Below the pieces are notes generated by a model. The model was not told the origin of the DNA. It did no database searches and saw nothing but the letters and a program-made list of their open reading frames with translations. Shown piece by piece: positions 14,902-23,612 of a stretch of 64,000 nt of DNA. The translations under genes and the position numbers were made by a program. The stretch is from Salinicola endophyticus. Its GTDB lineage: Bacteria > Pseudomonadota > Gammaproteobacteria > Pseudomonadales > Halomonadaceae. How positions within the stretch are numbered: position 1 is the stretch's first letter; each line of letters opens with the position of its first letter. The stretch spans positions 434,001 to 498,000 of the forward strand of contig NZ_CP159578.1 in assembly GCF_040536835.1 (NCBI RefSeq). The letters run 5' to 3'.

Positions 14902-15954
14902 CTAGATCAGCGCTTCGAGCGCGCCGATCAGCCCTCGCATCTCTTCATCGGTACCGATGGAGATGCGCAGGAAATCGCTGAGGCCATCGCGATTGAAGTG
15001 ACGTACCAGAATCCCGCGTTCACGCAGCCCGGCAAACAGCGTCTCGCCATTGAAGCGCGGGTGCCGGGTGAACAGGAAGTTGGTCTGCGACGGCAGCACC
15101 TCGAAGCCGAGCTCGACCAGTGAGCGACGTGTCTCTTCGCGGGTGGCCATTACCTGCTGGCAGCAACGCTTAAAGTATTCACGGTCGTTCAGCGCCGCGA
15201 TCGCTACCGCGCTGGCGAGCATGTCGACCGGATAGGAGTTGAATGAGTTCTTGACCCGCTCCAGCCCCTCGATCAGTTCCTGTGAGCCGATCGCATAGCC
15301 CAGCCGCAACCCTGCCAGGCTGCGTGACTTGGAGAGCGTGCCGGTGACCAGCAGGTTGGGGTGATTCGCGACCAGCGGCACCGCGCTCTCGCCGCCGAAG
15401 TCGACGTAGGCTTCGTCGACCAGCACCACGCTGTCCTGAATACGCGATAGCAGCCGCGCGATCTCGGCACGCGGATGGCCATGCCCCGTGGGGGCGTTGG
15501 GGTTGGCGAAGACCACGCCGCCGTTGTCGCCGTCGAAGGCGTCGAGGGCGATCTCCCAGCGGTCATCCAGCGCCACGGTGCGATAGGCGATGTCATAGAG
15601 CTTGCAGTAGACCGGATAGAAGCTGTAGCTGATCGCCGGCATCAGCAGCGGCTGGGGTTGGCAGAAGAAAGCCTGGAAGGCGAACGCGAGCACTTCGTCC
15701 GAACCGTTGCCGACGAACACCTGTTCCGGTGCCACACCATGAACCTCGGCCAGCGCTTCGCGCAGTGCGCGGGAGTCGGGGTCGGGATAGCGGCGCAGTT
15801 GCTCGGTGTCGATATCGCGAAGCACCTGGGCCACCGCAGGCGACGGCGGATAGGGATTTTCGTTGGTATTGAGCTTGACCAGTTTCTCACGCGGCTGCTC
15901 GCCGGGTACGTAGGGCGTCAGGGCGCGGACGGCAGGACTCCAGAGTTGGCTCAT
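14902..15954 (-). CDS. hisC: Histidinol-phosphate aminotransferase
   Basis: PLP-dependent enzyme converting imidazole acetol-phosphate plus glutamate to histidinol phosphate. The 350-residue protein shows the substrate-binding LNTNENPYPPSP segment, FANPNAPTG, DEAYVDFGG, and the PLP lysine in GTLSKSRSLAGLRLGYAIG (Lys209). The start MSQLWSPAVRALTPYVPG is chosen by family match, as the frame continues upstream without support. It stands apart from hisBHAF, which lies 9 kb away. It diverges from the reductase gene at 16185. Confidence 0.95.
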   Translation of the reverse strand: MSQLWSPAVRALTPYVPGEQPREKLVKLNTNENPYPPSPAVAQVLRDIDTEQLRRYPDPDSRALREALAEVHGVAPEQVFVGNGSDEVLAFAFQAFFCQPQPLLMPAISYSFYPVYCKLYDIAYRTVALDDRWEIALDAFDGDNGGVVFANPNAPTGHGHPRAEIARLLSRIQDSVVLVDEAYVDFGGESAVPLVANHPNLLVTGTLSKSRSLAGLRLGYAIGSQELIEGLERVKNSFNSYPVDMLASAVAIAALNDREYFKRCCQQVMATREETRRSLVELGFEVLPSQTNFLFTRHPRFNGETLFAGLRERGILVRHFNRDGLSDFLRISIGTDEEMRGLIGALEALI

Positions 15955-16184
15955 GATTTCTCGCGATGGGTCTGGGCGGTGTCGGGAAGCGGTTGGCGAT
16001 AGGGGGGTGGAGCGGTTCCGGGGCCGGGGCACCCAGCGTTGGCGCACTCGGCGCTGCGGCGCCTGTCATAGTGACCGCTGTCGCAGGACGGCGCAAGTCT
16101 GGGGCGGCGGCGTCACAAGGGGTTGATTAGTCCTCTAATGACCTCATCTCCTTAGAGAACTCGCATCGAGTGATAAGGATCATC

Positions 16185-17282
16185 ATGCCCTACGAAAAAC
16201 TGCTCTCTCCGCTCCAGATCGGAGATATCGAACTCGCCAACCGGGTGCTGATGGCGCCGCTGACGCGCGCTCGCACCCCGGACAGCATTCCCGGCCGCCT
16301 GCAGGCGGAGTACTACGCCCAGCGCGCCGGCGCCGGCTTGATCATCAGCGAGGCGACCAATATCTCGCCCACGGCGCGTGGCTATGTCTACACCCCGGGT
16401 ATCTGGACCGACGCCCAGGAGGCGGGCTGGCGCCAGGTGGTCGAGGCCGTACACAGCGCGGGCGGCAAGATGGCCCTGCAGCTGTGGCACGTGGGGCGCG
16501 TCTCGCACGAGATGGTGCAGCCGGAAGGCCAGCAGCCGGTGGCGCCGAGCGCACTGCGCGCCGAGGGTGCCAACTGCTTCGTCGAGTTCGCCGATGGCAG
16601 CTCCGGCCAGCATCCGACCAGTACGCCCCGAGCCCTGGAGACCGACGAGATCCCCGGGCTGATCGAGGATTATCGGCAAGCCGCCAAGCGTGCCAAGCGT
16701 GCCGGTTTCGACATGGTCGAAGTGCATGCCGCCAATGCCTATCTGCTGCAGCAGTTCCTCGCCACCGGCAGCAACCAGCGCAGCGACCGCTATGGCGGCA
16801 ACGTGGTCAACCGCGCGCGACTGCTGCTCGAGGTGGTCGATGCGGTGAGCGCAGAGCTGGGCGCCGGGCGTGTCGGCGTGCGGCTGTCGCCGTTCATCGA
16901 GATCTTCGGGCTCTCCGACGACGAGCCGGAGGCGATGATGCGTTACCTCGCCGACGAGCTGGGCCGCCGGGGCATTGCTTATCTGCATATCAACGAGCCG
17001 GACTGGACCGGCGAAGGCCCCCAGTTGAGTGACGCTTTCCGCCGCGATCTGCGCGAGCGCTTCCGCGGCACCCTGATCTACTGCGGCCACTACACCGCCG
17101 AGCGTGGCGAGGCGCTGATCGACGCCGGCCTGGGCGATGCCGCGGCCTATGGGCGGCCCTATATCGCCAACCCGGATCTGGTCGAGCGCTTCCGACGCGA
17201 TGCCGCGCTCAACGAGCCTGATCCGAATACCTTCTATGGGGGCGGCGCCGAGGGCTATACCGATTACCCCACGCTCGACTGA
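16185..17282 (+). CDS. Old-yellow-enzyme family NADH:flavin oxidoreductase (NemA-like)
   Basis: FMN-containing ene-reductase, 365 residues, of the N-ethylmaleimide reductase/xenobiotic reductase group. It reduces activated C=C bonds, and some members reduce nitro-compounds. Visible motifs are LMAPLTRARTPD (FMN binding near the N-terminus), LQLWHVGRVSH, the active-site helix EVHAANAYLLQQFLATGSNQRSDRYGG, and ADAAAYGRPYIANPDLVERF-like phosphate-binding residues near the C-terminus. ATG 16185 is preferred over an in-frame codon at 16170. The upstream gap is 230 bp, shared with hisC. The physiological substrate is unknown. Confidence 0.93.
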   Translation: MPYEKLLSPLQIGDIELANRVLMAPLTRARTPDSIPGRLQAEYYAQRAGAGLIISEATNISPTARGYVYTPGIWTDAQEAGWRQVVEAVHSAGGKMALQLWHVGRVSHEMVQPEGQQPVAPSALRAEGANCFVEFADGSSGQHPTSTPRALETDEIPGLIEDYRQAAKRAKRAGFDMVEVHAANAYLLQQFLATGSNQRSDRYGGNVVNRARLLLEVVDAVSAELGAGRVGVRLSPFIEIFGLSDDEPEAMMRYLADELGRRGIAYLHINEPDWTGEGPQLSDAFRRDLRERFRGTLIYCGHYTAERGEALIDAGLGDAAAYGRPYIANPDLVERFRRDAALNEPDPNTFYGGGAEGYTDYPTLD

Positions 17283-17491
17283 CGCGGGGTCGTGTGGTGC
17301 CGATGGGGTGCCACACGGCGCGCTTGCCGCTATTCTTAGGCGATACGCCGATAGCGGCGATGCGGTGGCGTCCACACTTTAGTGATCGCCGTCTAGCCGC
17401 TATGGTGTAGCGACTACATTAGAGCAACCACGCTGTAGTGACGCGGCCGCCCCTGCGGTCCGCTTGGCCCAGAAGTGTAAGGAGAACCCAA

Positions 17492-17950
17492 ATGCAGATC
17501 AGGACGTTGCTGGCCAGCGCCGCCACGGTAGCCTTGCTGGCAGGTTGCGCCAGCGGTGGCTCGCAGACCCAGTCTGGCGCGGCCGACACCGGCGCCTCCG
17601 CCACCACCACGACCTACGAGGGCACGCTGCCCTGCCGTAGCTGCGACGGTATCGACCTGACCGTCAACCTCAGCGGCAGCGAGTCGTCGCCGGCGCCGGA
17701 GCGCACCTTCACGCTCGAAGCCGACTACATCAACCACCCGCAGAACCCGGGGCCGGAGCAGTATCAGGGCCAGTGGGACGTGATGACCGGGACCGCCGCC
17801 GATCCCAAGGCCACCGTCTACGAGCTGACGCCCAACGGTGAGGGGCAGATCTACTACTTCCAGAAGATCGATCCCAACACCCTCGAGCTGATCGACCCGC
17901 AGCGCCGTCAATTCGAAAACGGCCAGATGCTGCGCCTGACCAAGCAGTAA
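17492..17950 (+). CDS. NlpE-like outer-membrane lipoprotein
   Basis: 152-residue lipoprotein. The signal peptide ends in the lipobox LLAGC (acylated Cys19). The mature domain begins YEGTLPCRSCDGIDLTV, the NlpE N-terminal signature with a CxxC pair, and continues as a lipocalin-like beta barrel. In E. coli NlpE relays surface contact and lipoprotein-sorting stress to CpxA; whether this short homologue does so is unknown. ATG 17492 follows AAGGAG. A strong terminator comes directly after, so it is probably monocistronic. Confidence 0.88.
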   Translation: MQIRTLLASAATVALLAGCASGGSQTQSGAADTGASATTTTYEGTLPCRSCDGIDLTVNLSGSESSPAPERTFTLEADYINHPQNPGPEQYQGQWDVMTGTAADPKATVYELTPNGEGQIYYFQKIDPNTLELIDPQRRQFENGQMLRLTKQ

Positions 17951-17970
17951 GCGACTCGCACCGATCGCCA

Positions 17971-17995
17971 AGGCGGCCTGCGGGCCGCCTTTTTT
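17971..17995 (+). terminator. Terminator of the NlpE-like gene
   Basis: AGGCGGCC / GGCCGCCT stem (17971-17990) with loop TGCG, followed by TTTTT. Confidence 0.93.
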
Positions 17996-18131
17996 GTGTC
18001 CGCTCGCCCCCACGGGTGACAGATATCATGCCGATGTTCTTCCAGAGCGGGGCGCCTCGGCTCTGCGATCCGGGGCCGCTGTGGCACCATGGGCGTGACG
18101 ATTTTCATCGCGATGACGGAGATTCCCGCGC

Positions 18132-19511
18132 GTGGCCAAAGCGAAGAGTGCCTTTGTCTGTACCGAGTGCGGTGCGGAGTACAGCAAGTGGCAGGGGCAG
18201 TGCAGCAACTGCCGCGAATGGAACACCTTGAGCGAGATCCGGCTGACCAGCGCACGCCCCGGCGCCGCGGCGGCTTCGGGCGGCGCCGGGCGCGGCGGCT
18301 ATGCCGGCGCATTGACCAAGGAGGTGGTCGATCTCTCCGGCGTCGATCTCACCGAGGTGCCGCGTTTCAGCTCCACCTTCGAAGAGTTCGACCGTGTCCT
18401 CGGCGGTGGCCTGGTGCCCGGCTCGGCGGTACTGCTCGGGGGGCATCCCGGCGCCGGCAAGTCGACGCTGCTGCTGCAGACCGCCTGCCGCCTGGCCCAG
18501 AGCAAGCGGGTACTCTATGTGACCGGCGAAGAGTCGCTGTCGCAGGTAGCGATGCGCGCCCACCGGCTGCAGCTGCCCACCCAGGGGCTCAAGATGCTCG
18601 CCGAGACCAGCGTCGAGACGCTGCTCGCGGTGGTCGAGCGTGAACGCCCCGAAGTGCTGATCATCGACTCCATTCAGACCATGCATCTGGAGGATATCGG
18701 GTCGGCGCCGGGTGGGGTGGCGCAGGTGCGTGAATCCGCGGCAGCGCTGACGCGCTTTGCCAAGCAGAGCAACACCGTGCTGCTGCTGGTGGGCCACGTG
18801 ACCAAGGATGGCACCCTGGCCGGGCCCAAGGTGCTGGAGCATATGATCGACGCCTCGCTGCTGCTCGAGGGCGGGAGCGACTCGCGCTTTCGCACCCTGC
18901 GCGGGCAGAAGAACCGCTTCGGCGCGGTCAACGAGCTGGGCGTGTTCGCGATGGTCGAGCTGGGCCTCAAGGAGGTCAAGAATCCCAGCGCGATCTTTCT
19001 CTCGCGCAGTGAAGAGCAAGCCTCCGGCAGCCTGGTGATGGTGGTGTGGGAGGGCACCCGGCCGATCCTGGTCGAGGTGCAGGCGCTGCTCGACGAGTCG
19101 GCGCTGGGTAACCCGCGCCGGGTGGCGGTGGGGCTCGATCACAACCGTCTGGCGATGCTGCTCGCGGTGCTGCACAAGCACGGCGGCCTGTTCACCGGCG
19201 ATCAGGATGTCTTTCTCAACGTCGTCGGCGGGGTCAAGGTGCTGGAGACCAGCGCCGATCTGGCAGTGCTGCTGGCGGTGGTTTCCAGCCTGCAGAACCG
19301 GCCGCTGCCGCGCGAGCTGGTGGTGTTCGGCGAGGTCGGGCTCTCCGGTGAGATTCGCCCGGTGCCGAGCGGCCAGGAGCGTATCGTCGAGGCCGCCAAG
19401 CACGGCTTCACGCGGGCCATCGTGCCGCGTGGCAATGCGCCGCGGCAGGCGCCTGCCGGCATGCAGGTGGTGGCAGTGGACAAACTCTCGGAGGCGCTGG
19501 AAGCGCTCTGA
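18132..19511 (+). CDS. radA: DNA repair protein RadA (Sms)
   Basis: DnaB-like/RecA-like ATPase helping branch migration of recombination intermediates. The 459-residue protein has an N-terminal C4 zinc finger (Cys10, Cys13, Cys24, Cys27), Walker A GGHPGAGKST (about 103-112), the RadA-specific KNRFG motif in GQKNRFGAVNELG, and a C-terminal Lon-protease-like domain (GEVGLSGEIRPV). The start is GTG 18132, matching the family N-terminus MAKAKSAFVC. It is followed about 110 bp later by selD. Confidence 0.96.
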   Translation: MAKAKSAFVCTECGAEYSKWQGQCSNCREWNTLSEIRLTSARPGAAAASGGAGRGGYAGALTKEVVDLSGVDLTEVPRFSSTFEEFDRVLGGGLVPGSAVLLGGHPGAGKSTLLLQTACRLAQSKRVLYVTGEESLSQVAMRAHRLQLPTQGLKMLAETSVETLLAVVERERPEVLIIDSIQTMHLEDIGSAPGGVAQVRESAAALTRFAKQSNTVLLLVGHVTKDGTLAGPKVLEHMIDASLLLEGGSDSRFRTLRGQKNRFGAVNELGVFAMVELGLKEVKNPSAIFLSRSEEQASGSLVMVVWEGTRPILVEVQALLDESALGNPRRVAVGLDHNRLAMLLAVLHKHGGLFTGDQDVFLNVVGGVKVLETSADLAVLLAVVSSLQNRPLPRELVVFGEVGLSGEIRPVPSGQERIVEAAKHGFTRAIVPRGNAPRQAPAGMQVVAVDKLSEALEAL

Positions 19512-19619
19512 ATCCGCGCCTGCGGCGCTGCCCACGGGGGCGGCGAGGGCATCGTTCACCGCTGCCGTCGGTTACACTGCACCTTGAACAACCATCGGGA
19601 CCGCGTGAGGAGTGCGACC

Positions 19620-20660
19620 ATGAGTGCCATCCGTCTGACCCAGTACAGCCACGGCGCCGGCTGCGGCTGCAAGATCGCGCCCGACGTGCTCGATCGGATT
19701 CTCGCCAAGGCGGGGCCGGGGGCCAGCAGCGACAAGCTGATCGTGGGCAACCAGGGGCGCGAAGACGCGGCGGTCTACGACCTCGGCGATGGCCGCGGGC
19801 TGATCTCCACCACCGATTTCTTCATGCCGATCGTCGACGATCCGTTCGACTTCGGACGTATCGCCGCGACCAATGCCATCAGCGATGTCTTCGCCATGGG
19901 CGGCTCGCCGATCATGGCGCTAGGCATTCTCGGCTGGCCGCTGGACAAGCTGCCCGGTGAGGTGGCCGGTGATGTCGTGGCCGGCGCCCAGGCGGTCTGT
20001 CGCGAGCTGGGTATGGCGCTGGCCGGCGGTCACTCGATCGATGCCCCCGAGCCGATCTTCGGGCTGGCGGTCAACGGCCTGGTTGACCTCGCCCATCTCA
20101 AGCTCAACAGCGGCGCCAAGCCCGGTGATCTGCTCTATCTGACCAAGCCGCTGGGGGTGGGCATGCTGACCACGGCGGAAAAGCAGGGCCTGTTGCAGCC
20201 CGGACACCAGGGCTTGGCGCGCGAGACGATGCTCACCGCCAATGCCATCGGCACGGCACTGGCCCGCGTCGAGGGCGTGCACGCCATGACCGACGTCACC
20301 GGCTTCGGCCTGGCCGGGCATCTGAGTGAAGTGTGTGCGGCGAGCGGGGTCGAGGCGCGTATCGACTTCGCCAAGCTGCCGCGTCTGGCCGAGGCCGAGG
20401 CGTATCGGCGTCAGGGCGCGGTACCCGGCGGCACGCGGCGCAACCGTGAAGCGATCGGCACGGCCCTGGGCGAGATGGACGAGGCGCACTGGCAGTGGCT
20501 ATGTGATCCGCAGACCTCTGGCGGCCTGCTGCTGGCGGTCGATCCCGCCTGGGCCGACGATGTCGAGCGCATCGGGCGCGAGCATCGGCTGGCGCTGGAA
20601 GCCTTCGGCGAGTGCGTCAGCCCCGCTGGTGGTGCTCGGCTGATCGAGGTGCGGGGTTGA
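19620..20660 (+). CDS. selD: Selenide, water dikinase (selenophosphate synthetase)
   Basis: Makes selenophosphate, the selenium donor, from selenide and ATP. The 346-residue protein has the active-site segment SHGAGCGCKI, with Cys15 and Lys18 corresponding to E. coli Cys17 and Lys20; the catalytic residue is cysteine, not selenocysteine. The ATP-binding aspartates lie in GREDAAVYDLGDG and STTDFFMPIVDDP. ATG 19620 is preceded by GAGGAG. It overlaps mnmH by four bases. With no selA/selB nearby, the local use of selenophosphate is tRNA selenouridine. Confidence 0.96.
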   Translation: MSAIRLTQYSHGAGCGCKIAPDVLDRILAKAGPGASSDKLIVGNQGREDAAVYDLGDGRGLISTTDFFMPIVDDPFDFGRIAATNAISDVFAMGGSPIMALGILGWPLDKLPGEVAGDVVAGAQAVCRELGMALAGGHSIDAPEPIFGLAVNGLVDLAHLKLNSGAKPGDLLYLTKPLGVGMLTTAEKQGLLQPGHQGLARETMLTANAIGTALARVEGVHAMTDVTGFGLAGHLSEVCAASGVEARIDFAKLPRLAEAEAYRRQGAVPGGTRRNREAIGTALGEMDEAHWQWLCDPQTSGGLLLAVDPAWADDVERIGREHRLALEAFGECVSPAGGARLIEVRG

Positions 20661-21739
20661 GCGGCAGCGAATTCGTCGAGGCCGATCTAGCGCTGCTCGA
20701 GCGGCCGCTGATCGATGTCCGCGCCCCTATCGAGTTCGCCGCCGGCGCGCTGCCCGGGGCCATCAACCTGCCGCTGATGGATGACGACGAGCGCCGCGAG
20801 GTCGGCATTCGTTACAAGCTCTCGGGGCAGGAAGCCGCGGTGGCGCTGGGCAACGAACTGGTGACCGGCGATCTGCGCGAGCGGCGGCTGGCCGCCTGGG
20901 AGGCGGCGCTCGACGCGGCGCCCGAGAGCATCATTTACTGCTTTCGGGGCGGCATGCGCTCCAAGATCAGCCAACAGTGGCTGCGCGAGCGGGGACGCCC
21001 GGTACCGCGGATTCGCGGCGGCTGGAAGGCGATGCGTAACGCCCTGCTCGGCCTGCTGGAGCAGCAGAGCAGCGGCCCGCTGCTGCTGGTGGCCGGGCTC
21101 ACCGGGTGCGCCAAGACCGCGCTGGTGGGCGCGCTCGACAGTGGGGTCGACCTCGAAGGGTTGGCGCGCCACAAGGGCTCCGCCTTTGGCCAGCATCCGC
21201 GGGTCGGCCCCTCGCAGATCGATTTCGAACATGGCCTGGCGCTCGACCTCTGGCGCCGGCCGCAGGCGCGGGTGGTGGAGGACGAATCCCAGCGGATCGG
21301 GCGGCTGGCGATTCCGGCGACCTTCTGGCAGACGATGAAAGACGCCCCCTGTGTGCGCGTGGAGATGCCCCTCGACTGGCGTCTGGAGCAGATTCGCAAG
21401 GACTATATCGAAGACTTGAGCGCGCTCTACCACCGCGACTACGGGCCGCTGCTGGGCGAGGCGCTGTTTCGCAAGCAGCTCTCCGGCGCGCTCAAGCGGC
21501 TCGGCAAGCGGCTCGGCAGCGAGCGCCTGGGGCGCCTGCTTGAGGCCCAGCAGCGTGCCTTCGGGGCCGCCGGTGAGCCCCAGGCCCACGACGCCTGGCT
21601 GGCCCCGCTGCTGCAAGAGTATTACGACCCCATGTATCGCCAGCAGCTCGAGAGCCAGCAGCGCCAGACCTTGATCGTCGGCAGCTGGGACGAGTGTCTG
21701 CAAGCGGCGCAGGCCTGGAGCGCGGGACACCGGGGCTAG
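20657..21739 (+). CDS. mnmH: tRNA 2-selenouridine/geranyl-2-thiouridine synthase
   Basis: Replaces sulfur by selenium at the wobble 2-thiouridine of tRNA-Lys/Glu/Gln, through a geranylated intermediate (also called SelU or YbbB). The 360-residue protein has an N-terminal rhodanese domain with catalytic Cys95 in YCFRGGMRS and a C-terminal P-loop domain, GLTGCAKT (147-154). The only well-placed start is TTG 20657, whose TTGA overlaps the selD stop, implying translational coupling. The GATase gene converges on it, overlapping by four bases. Confidence 0.93.
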   Translation: MSGSEFVEADLALLERPLIDVRAPIEFAAGALPGAINLPLMDDDERREVGIRYKLSGQEAAVALGNELVTGDLRERRLAAWEAALDAAPESIIYCFRGGMRSKISQQWLRERGRPVPRIRGGWKAMRNALLGLLEQQSSGPLLLVAGLTGCAKTALVGALDSGVDLEGLARHKGSAFGQHPRVGPSQIDFEHGLALDLWRRPQARVVEDESQRIGRLAIPATFWQTMKDAPCVRVEMPLDWRLEQIRKDYIEDLSALYHRDYGPLLGEALFRKQLSGALKRLGKRLGSERLGRLLEAQQRAFGAAGEPQAHDAWLAPLLQEYYDPMYRQQLESQQRQTLIVGSWDECLQAAQAWSAGHRG

Positions 21740-22380
21740 TCGAGCCATTGGCTCATGAGGCGATCCAACAGCGCCGCCTGACGGTCGAAGCGCCTGGGGT
21801 CGGCAAAGAGATCGCCGCAGTCTGCCATCGCTCCTTCCTGGGCGCAGAGCGCCTGGGCGTCTTTGGCGGTCAGCTCCAGGTGGCACTGCATGGCGATCAC
21901 GCGGCCACGATCCCAGACGAAGCCCTGTACCGGCCCGGCGGCGGTGTGACCCAGCGGCAAGGCGTCATCAGGCAGGCCGAAGATATCGCCGTGCCACAGC
22001 AGCGCCTCGAAGGTCTCGGGAAGGTCCAGCGGGCTGGCCGGGTCCAGGGTCAGAGTGCGCCAGCCGCGCTCGGGCTCGACCGCCGGCGAGACGATCGAGC
22101 CCAGCGCCTCGGCGATCAGGGCGGCGCCAAAGCCGATACCCAGCACCGGCTTGCCACTCTTCAGCGCGCGATCCAGCAGCTTGCGCTCGCGCTTGAGCAG
22201 TTGAGGGTCGAGCGGGCCGAGGGCATCCAGCAGGATCAGACCGTCGAAGTGATCCCAGGGCGGCGGCAGTTCGCCCTCGTCGAGCCGGCAGCGATTGTGG
22301 CTGTGGCCCATGCCTTGAAGCCAGTCGGCCAGGCGGCCGGGGGCAAAAAGCGAGCTGTGCTGGAGAAAGTAAATATGCAT
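21736..22380 (-). CDS. Class I glutamine amidotransferase-like protein lacking the catalytic cysteine
   Basis: The 214-residue stand-alone GATase1 fold resembles GMP synthase-type amidotransferases. The nucleophile elbow, normally G-I-C-x-G-H, reads VLGIGFGAALIAEALGS: the Cys position is Gly83 (codon GGC), and the following His is Ala. The His-Glu pair survives as QCHLELT. It therefore should not hydrolyse glutamine; a binding or regulatory role, or another reaction, is possible. The start is placed at MHIYFLQHSS (22380); an upstream in-frame codon at 22416 is unsupported. It diverges from the ATL gene. Confidence 0.82.
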   Translation of the reverse strand: MHIYFLQHSSLFAPGRLADWLQGMGHSHNRCRLDEGELPPPWDHFDGLILLDALGPLDPQLLKRERKLLDRALKSGKPVLGIGFGAALIAEALGSIVSPAVEPERGWRTLTLDPASPLDLPETFEALLWHGDIFGLPDDALPLGHTAAGPVQGFVWDRGRVIAMQCHLELTAKDAQALCAQEGAMADCGDLFADPRRFDRQAALLDRLMSQWLD

Positions 22381-22439
22381 GATAAGGTCATGATGCGGGC
22401 GTGAGACGCCCTTCACAAGCGGAAAAAGATCGATCGATC

Positions 22440-22742
22440 ATGGCGATACGCGCTGCGCTGCTGGAGCAGATCTACACCGTGGTGGCGCAGGTTCCGACCG
22501 GCCGCGTGACCACCTATGGACGCATTGCCGGGATGACCGAGGGCGCCACCGCGCGTCTGGTGGGTACCGCCATGCGCCAACTCCCCGCCGGTCACGGGCT
22601 GCCCTGGCATCGGGTGATCAACGCCACCCGGCGGGTCGCTGATCACGGCGGCGCCAGTGAGCAGCAGCGCCTGCTGCGTGAAGAGGGCGTGGTGTTCGAT
22701 GCCGCCGGTCGCGTGCCGGCGCGGCTGCTGTGGCCGGACTAG
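22440..22742 (+). CDS. Alkyltransferase-like protein (ATL, MGMT family)
   Basis: DNA-damage recognition protein that binds O6-alkylguanine without repairing it and hands lesions to nucleotide excision repair. The 100-residue protein corresponds to the MGMT C-terminal DNA-binding domain (VPTGRVTTYGRIA) with the active-site PCHRV changed to PWHRV (Trp56), the diagnostic feature of ATLs. ATG 22440 gives the normal domain; a GTG at 22401 is in frame and would add 13 residues. It is the counterpart of E. coli YbaZ (Atl). Confidence 0.9.
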   Translation: MAIRAALLEQIYTVVAQVPTGRVTTYGRIAGMTEGATARLVGTAMRQLPAGHGLPWHRVINATRRVADHGGASEQQRLLREEGVVFDAAGRVPARLLWPD

Positions 22743-22880
22743 CCGCGCCCGACGTGAGCGCGGCCGGCCTTCAGGTTCACTCGGCTACGCCGCTTCGTGG
22801 CAGTTCATTCGTTTAGGTTCACCCATCTAGCTTCTACTATTTACCGCGCGATACGTCGCCGCTGTCACTCTGGAGTTCCG

Positions 22881-23471
22881 ATGTCCCATCCCGCCGCCAG
22901 TTTCAATCAGCGCCTGCGCGCGCTCAATCCGCGCCAGCGTATCGCCTTCATGGCGGCGCTGTGCGAGCGTCTCACGCCCAACTACACCCTCTATGCCGGC
23001 ATGAGTCGCATGGGCGACCCCAACGTGCTCTACAACGTGCTCGATCTGGTGTGGGAGCGGCTACAGGTCAAGAGCGCCAAGATCGACTTCGACAAGCAGG
23101 CCGAGAAGCTGGCGGCGGTAGAGCCGCCAGAAGCGGACGACAGCTTCGGCGCGCGGCGCGCCACCGAGAGCATCATGGCCTTGACCACGCTGCTGGACGC
23201 GCTGCGCAGCGAGGCGCCGGAAGCGGTGCTGGAGGTTAGCCAGGTATCGCGCAACGGCGTGCGCGCCTATATCGAGATGGTCGATGGCAGCGAGGATTCG
23301 GAGCGTCTCAATGCGCTATTCCGCGAACACGAGCTGATGCAGGACGAGCGTGATTACCAGGATGCGGTGCTGGAAGCGGTAGAGGCCGACCCGAACATCG
23401 AGGCACTTCGCGAGCTGCGCACGCTGGGGCGTAACCAGGGGATCAGCAACCTGGGTCTGAGCCTGGACTGA
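22881..23471 (+). CDS. YjaG family protein (DUF416)
   Basis: 196-residue helical cytosolic protein closely patterned on E. coli YjaG: AFMAALCERLTPNYTLYAGMS and NVLYNVLDLVWERLQVKSAKIDFDKQAEKL match the family N-terminal half, and GISNLGLSLD the C-terminus. The biochemical function is unknown. ATG 22881 follows TGGAG. It is monocistronic as far as visible. Confidence 0.9.
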   Translation: MSHPAASFNQRLRALNPRQRIAFMAALCERLTPNYTLYAGMSRMGDPNVLYNVLDLVWERLQVKSAKIDFDKQAEKLAAVEPPEADDSFGARRATESIMALTTLLDALRSEAPEAVLEVSQVSRNGVRAYIEMVDGSEDSERLNALFREHELMQDERDYQDAVLEAVEADPNIEALRELRTLGRNQGISNLGLSLD

Positions 23472-23612
23472 AGCGGGGCGGGCACCGGCGCGAAACGTAC
23501 TTGAAAAGGCGCTATATTAGTAGATATCAAGCCAACGTTGGCGCGGAGCGCGCCTGCGACAAGCGACAACGACGGCCGTGCACGCGCGGCAAGACGTTCA
23601 AGGAGGAACTGC

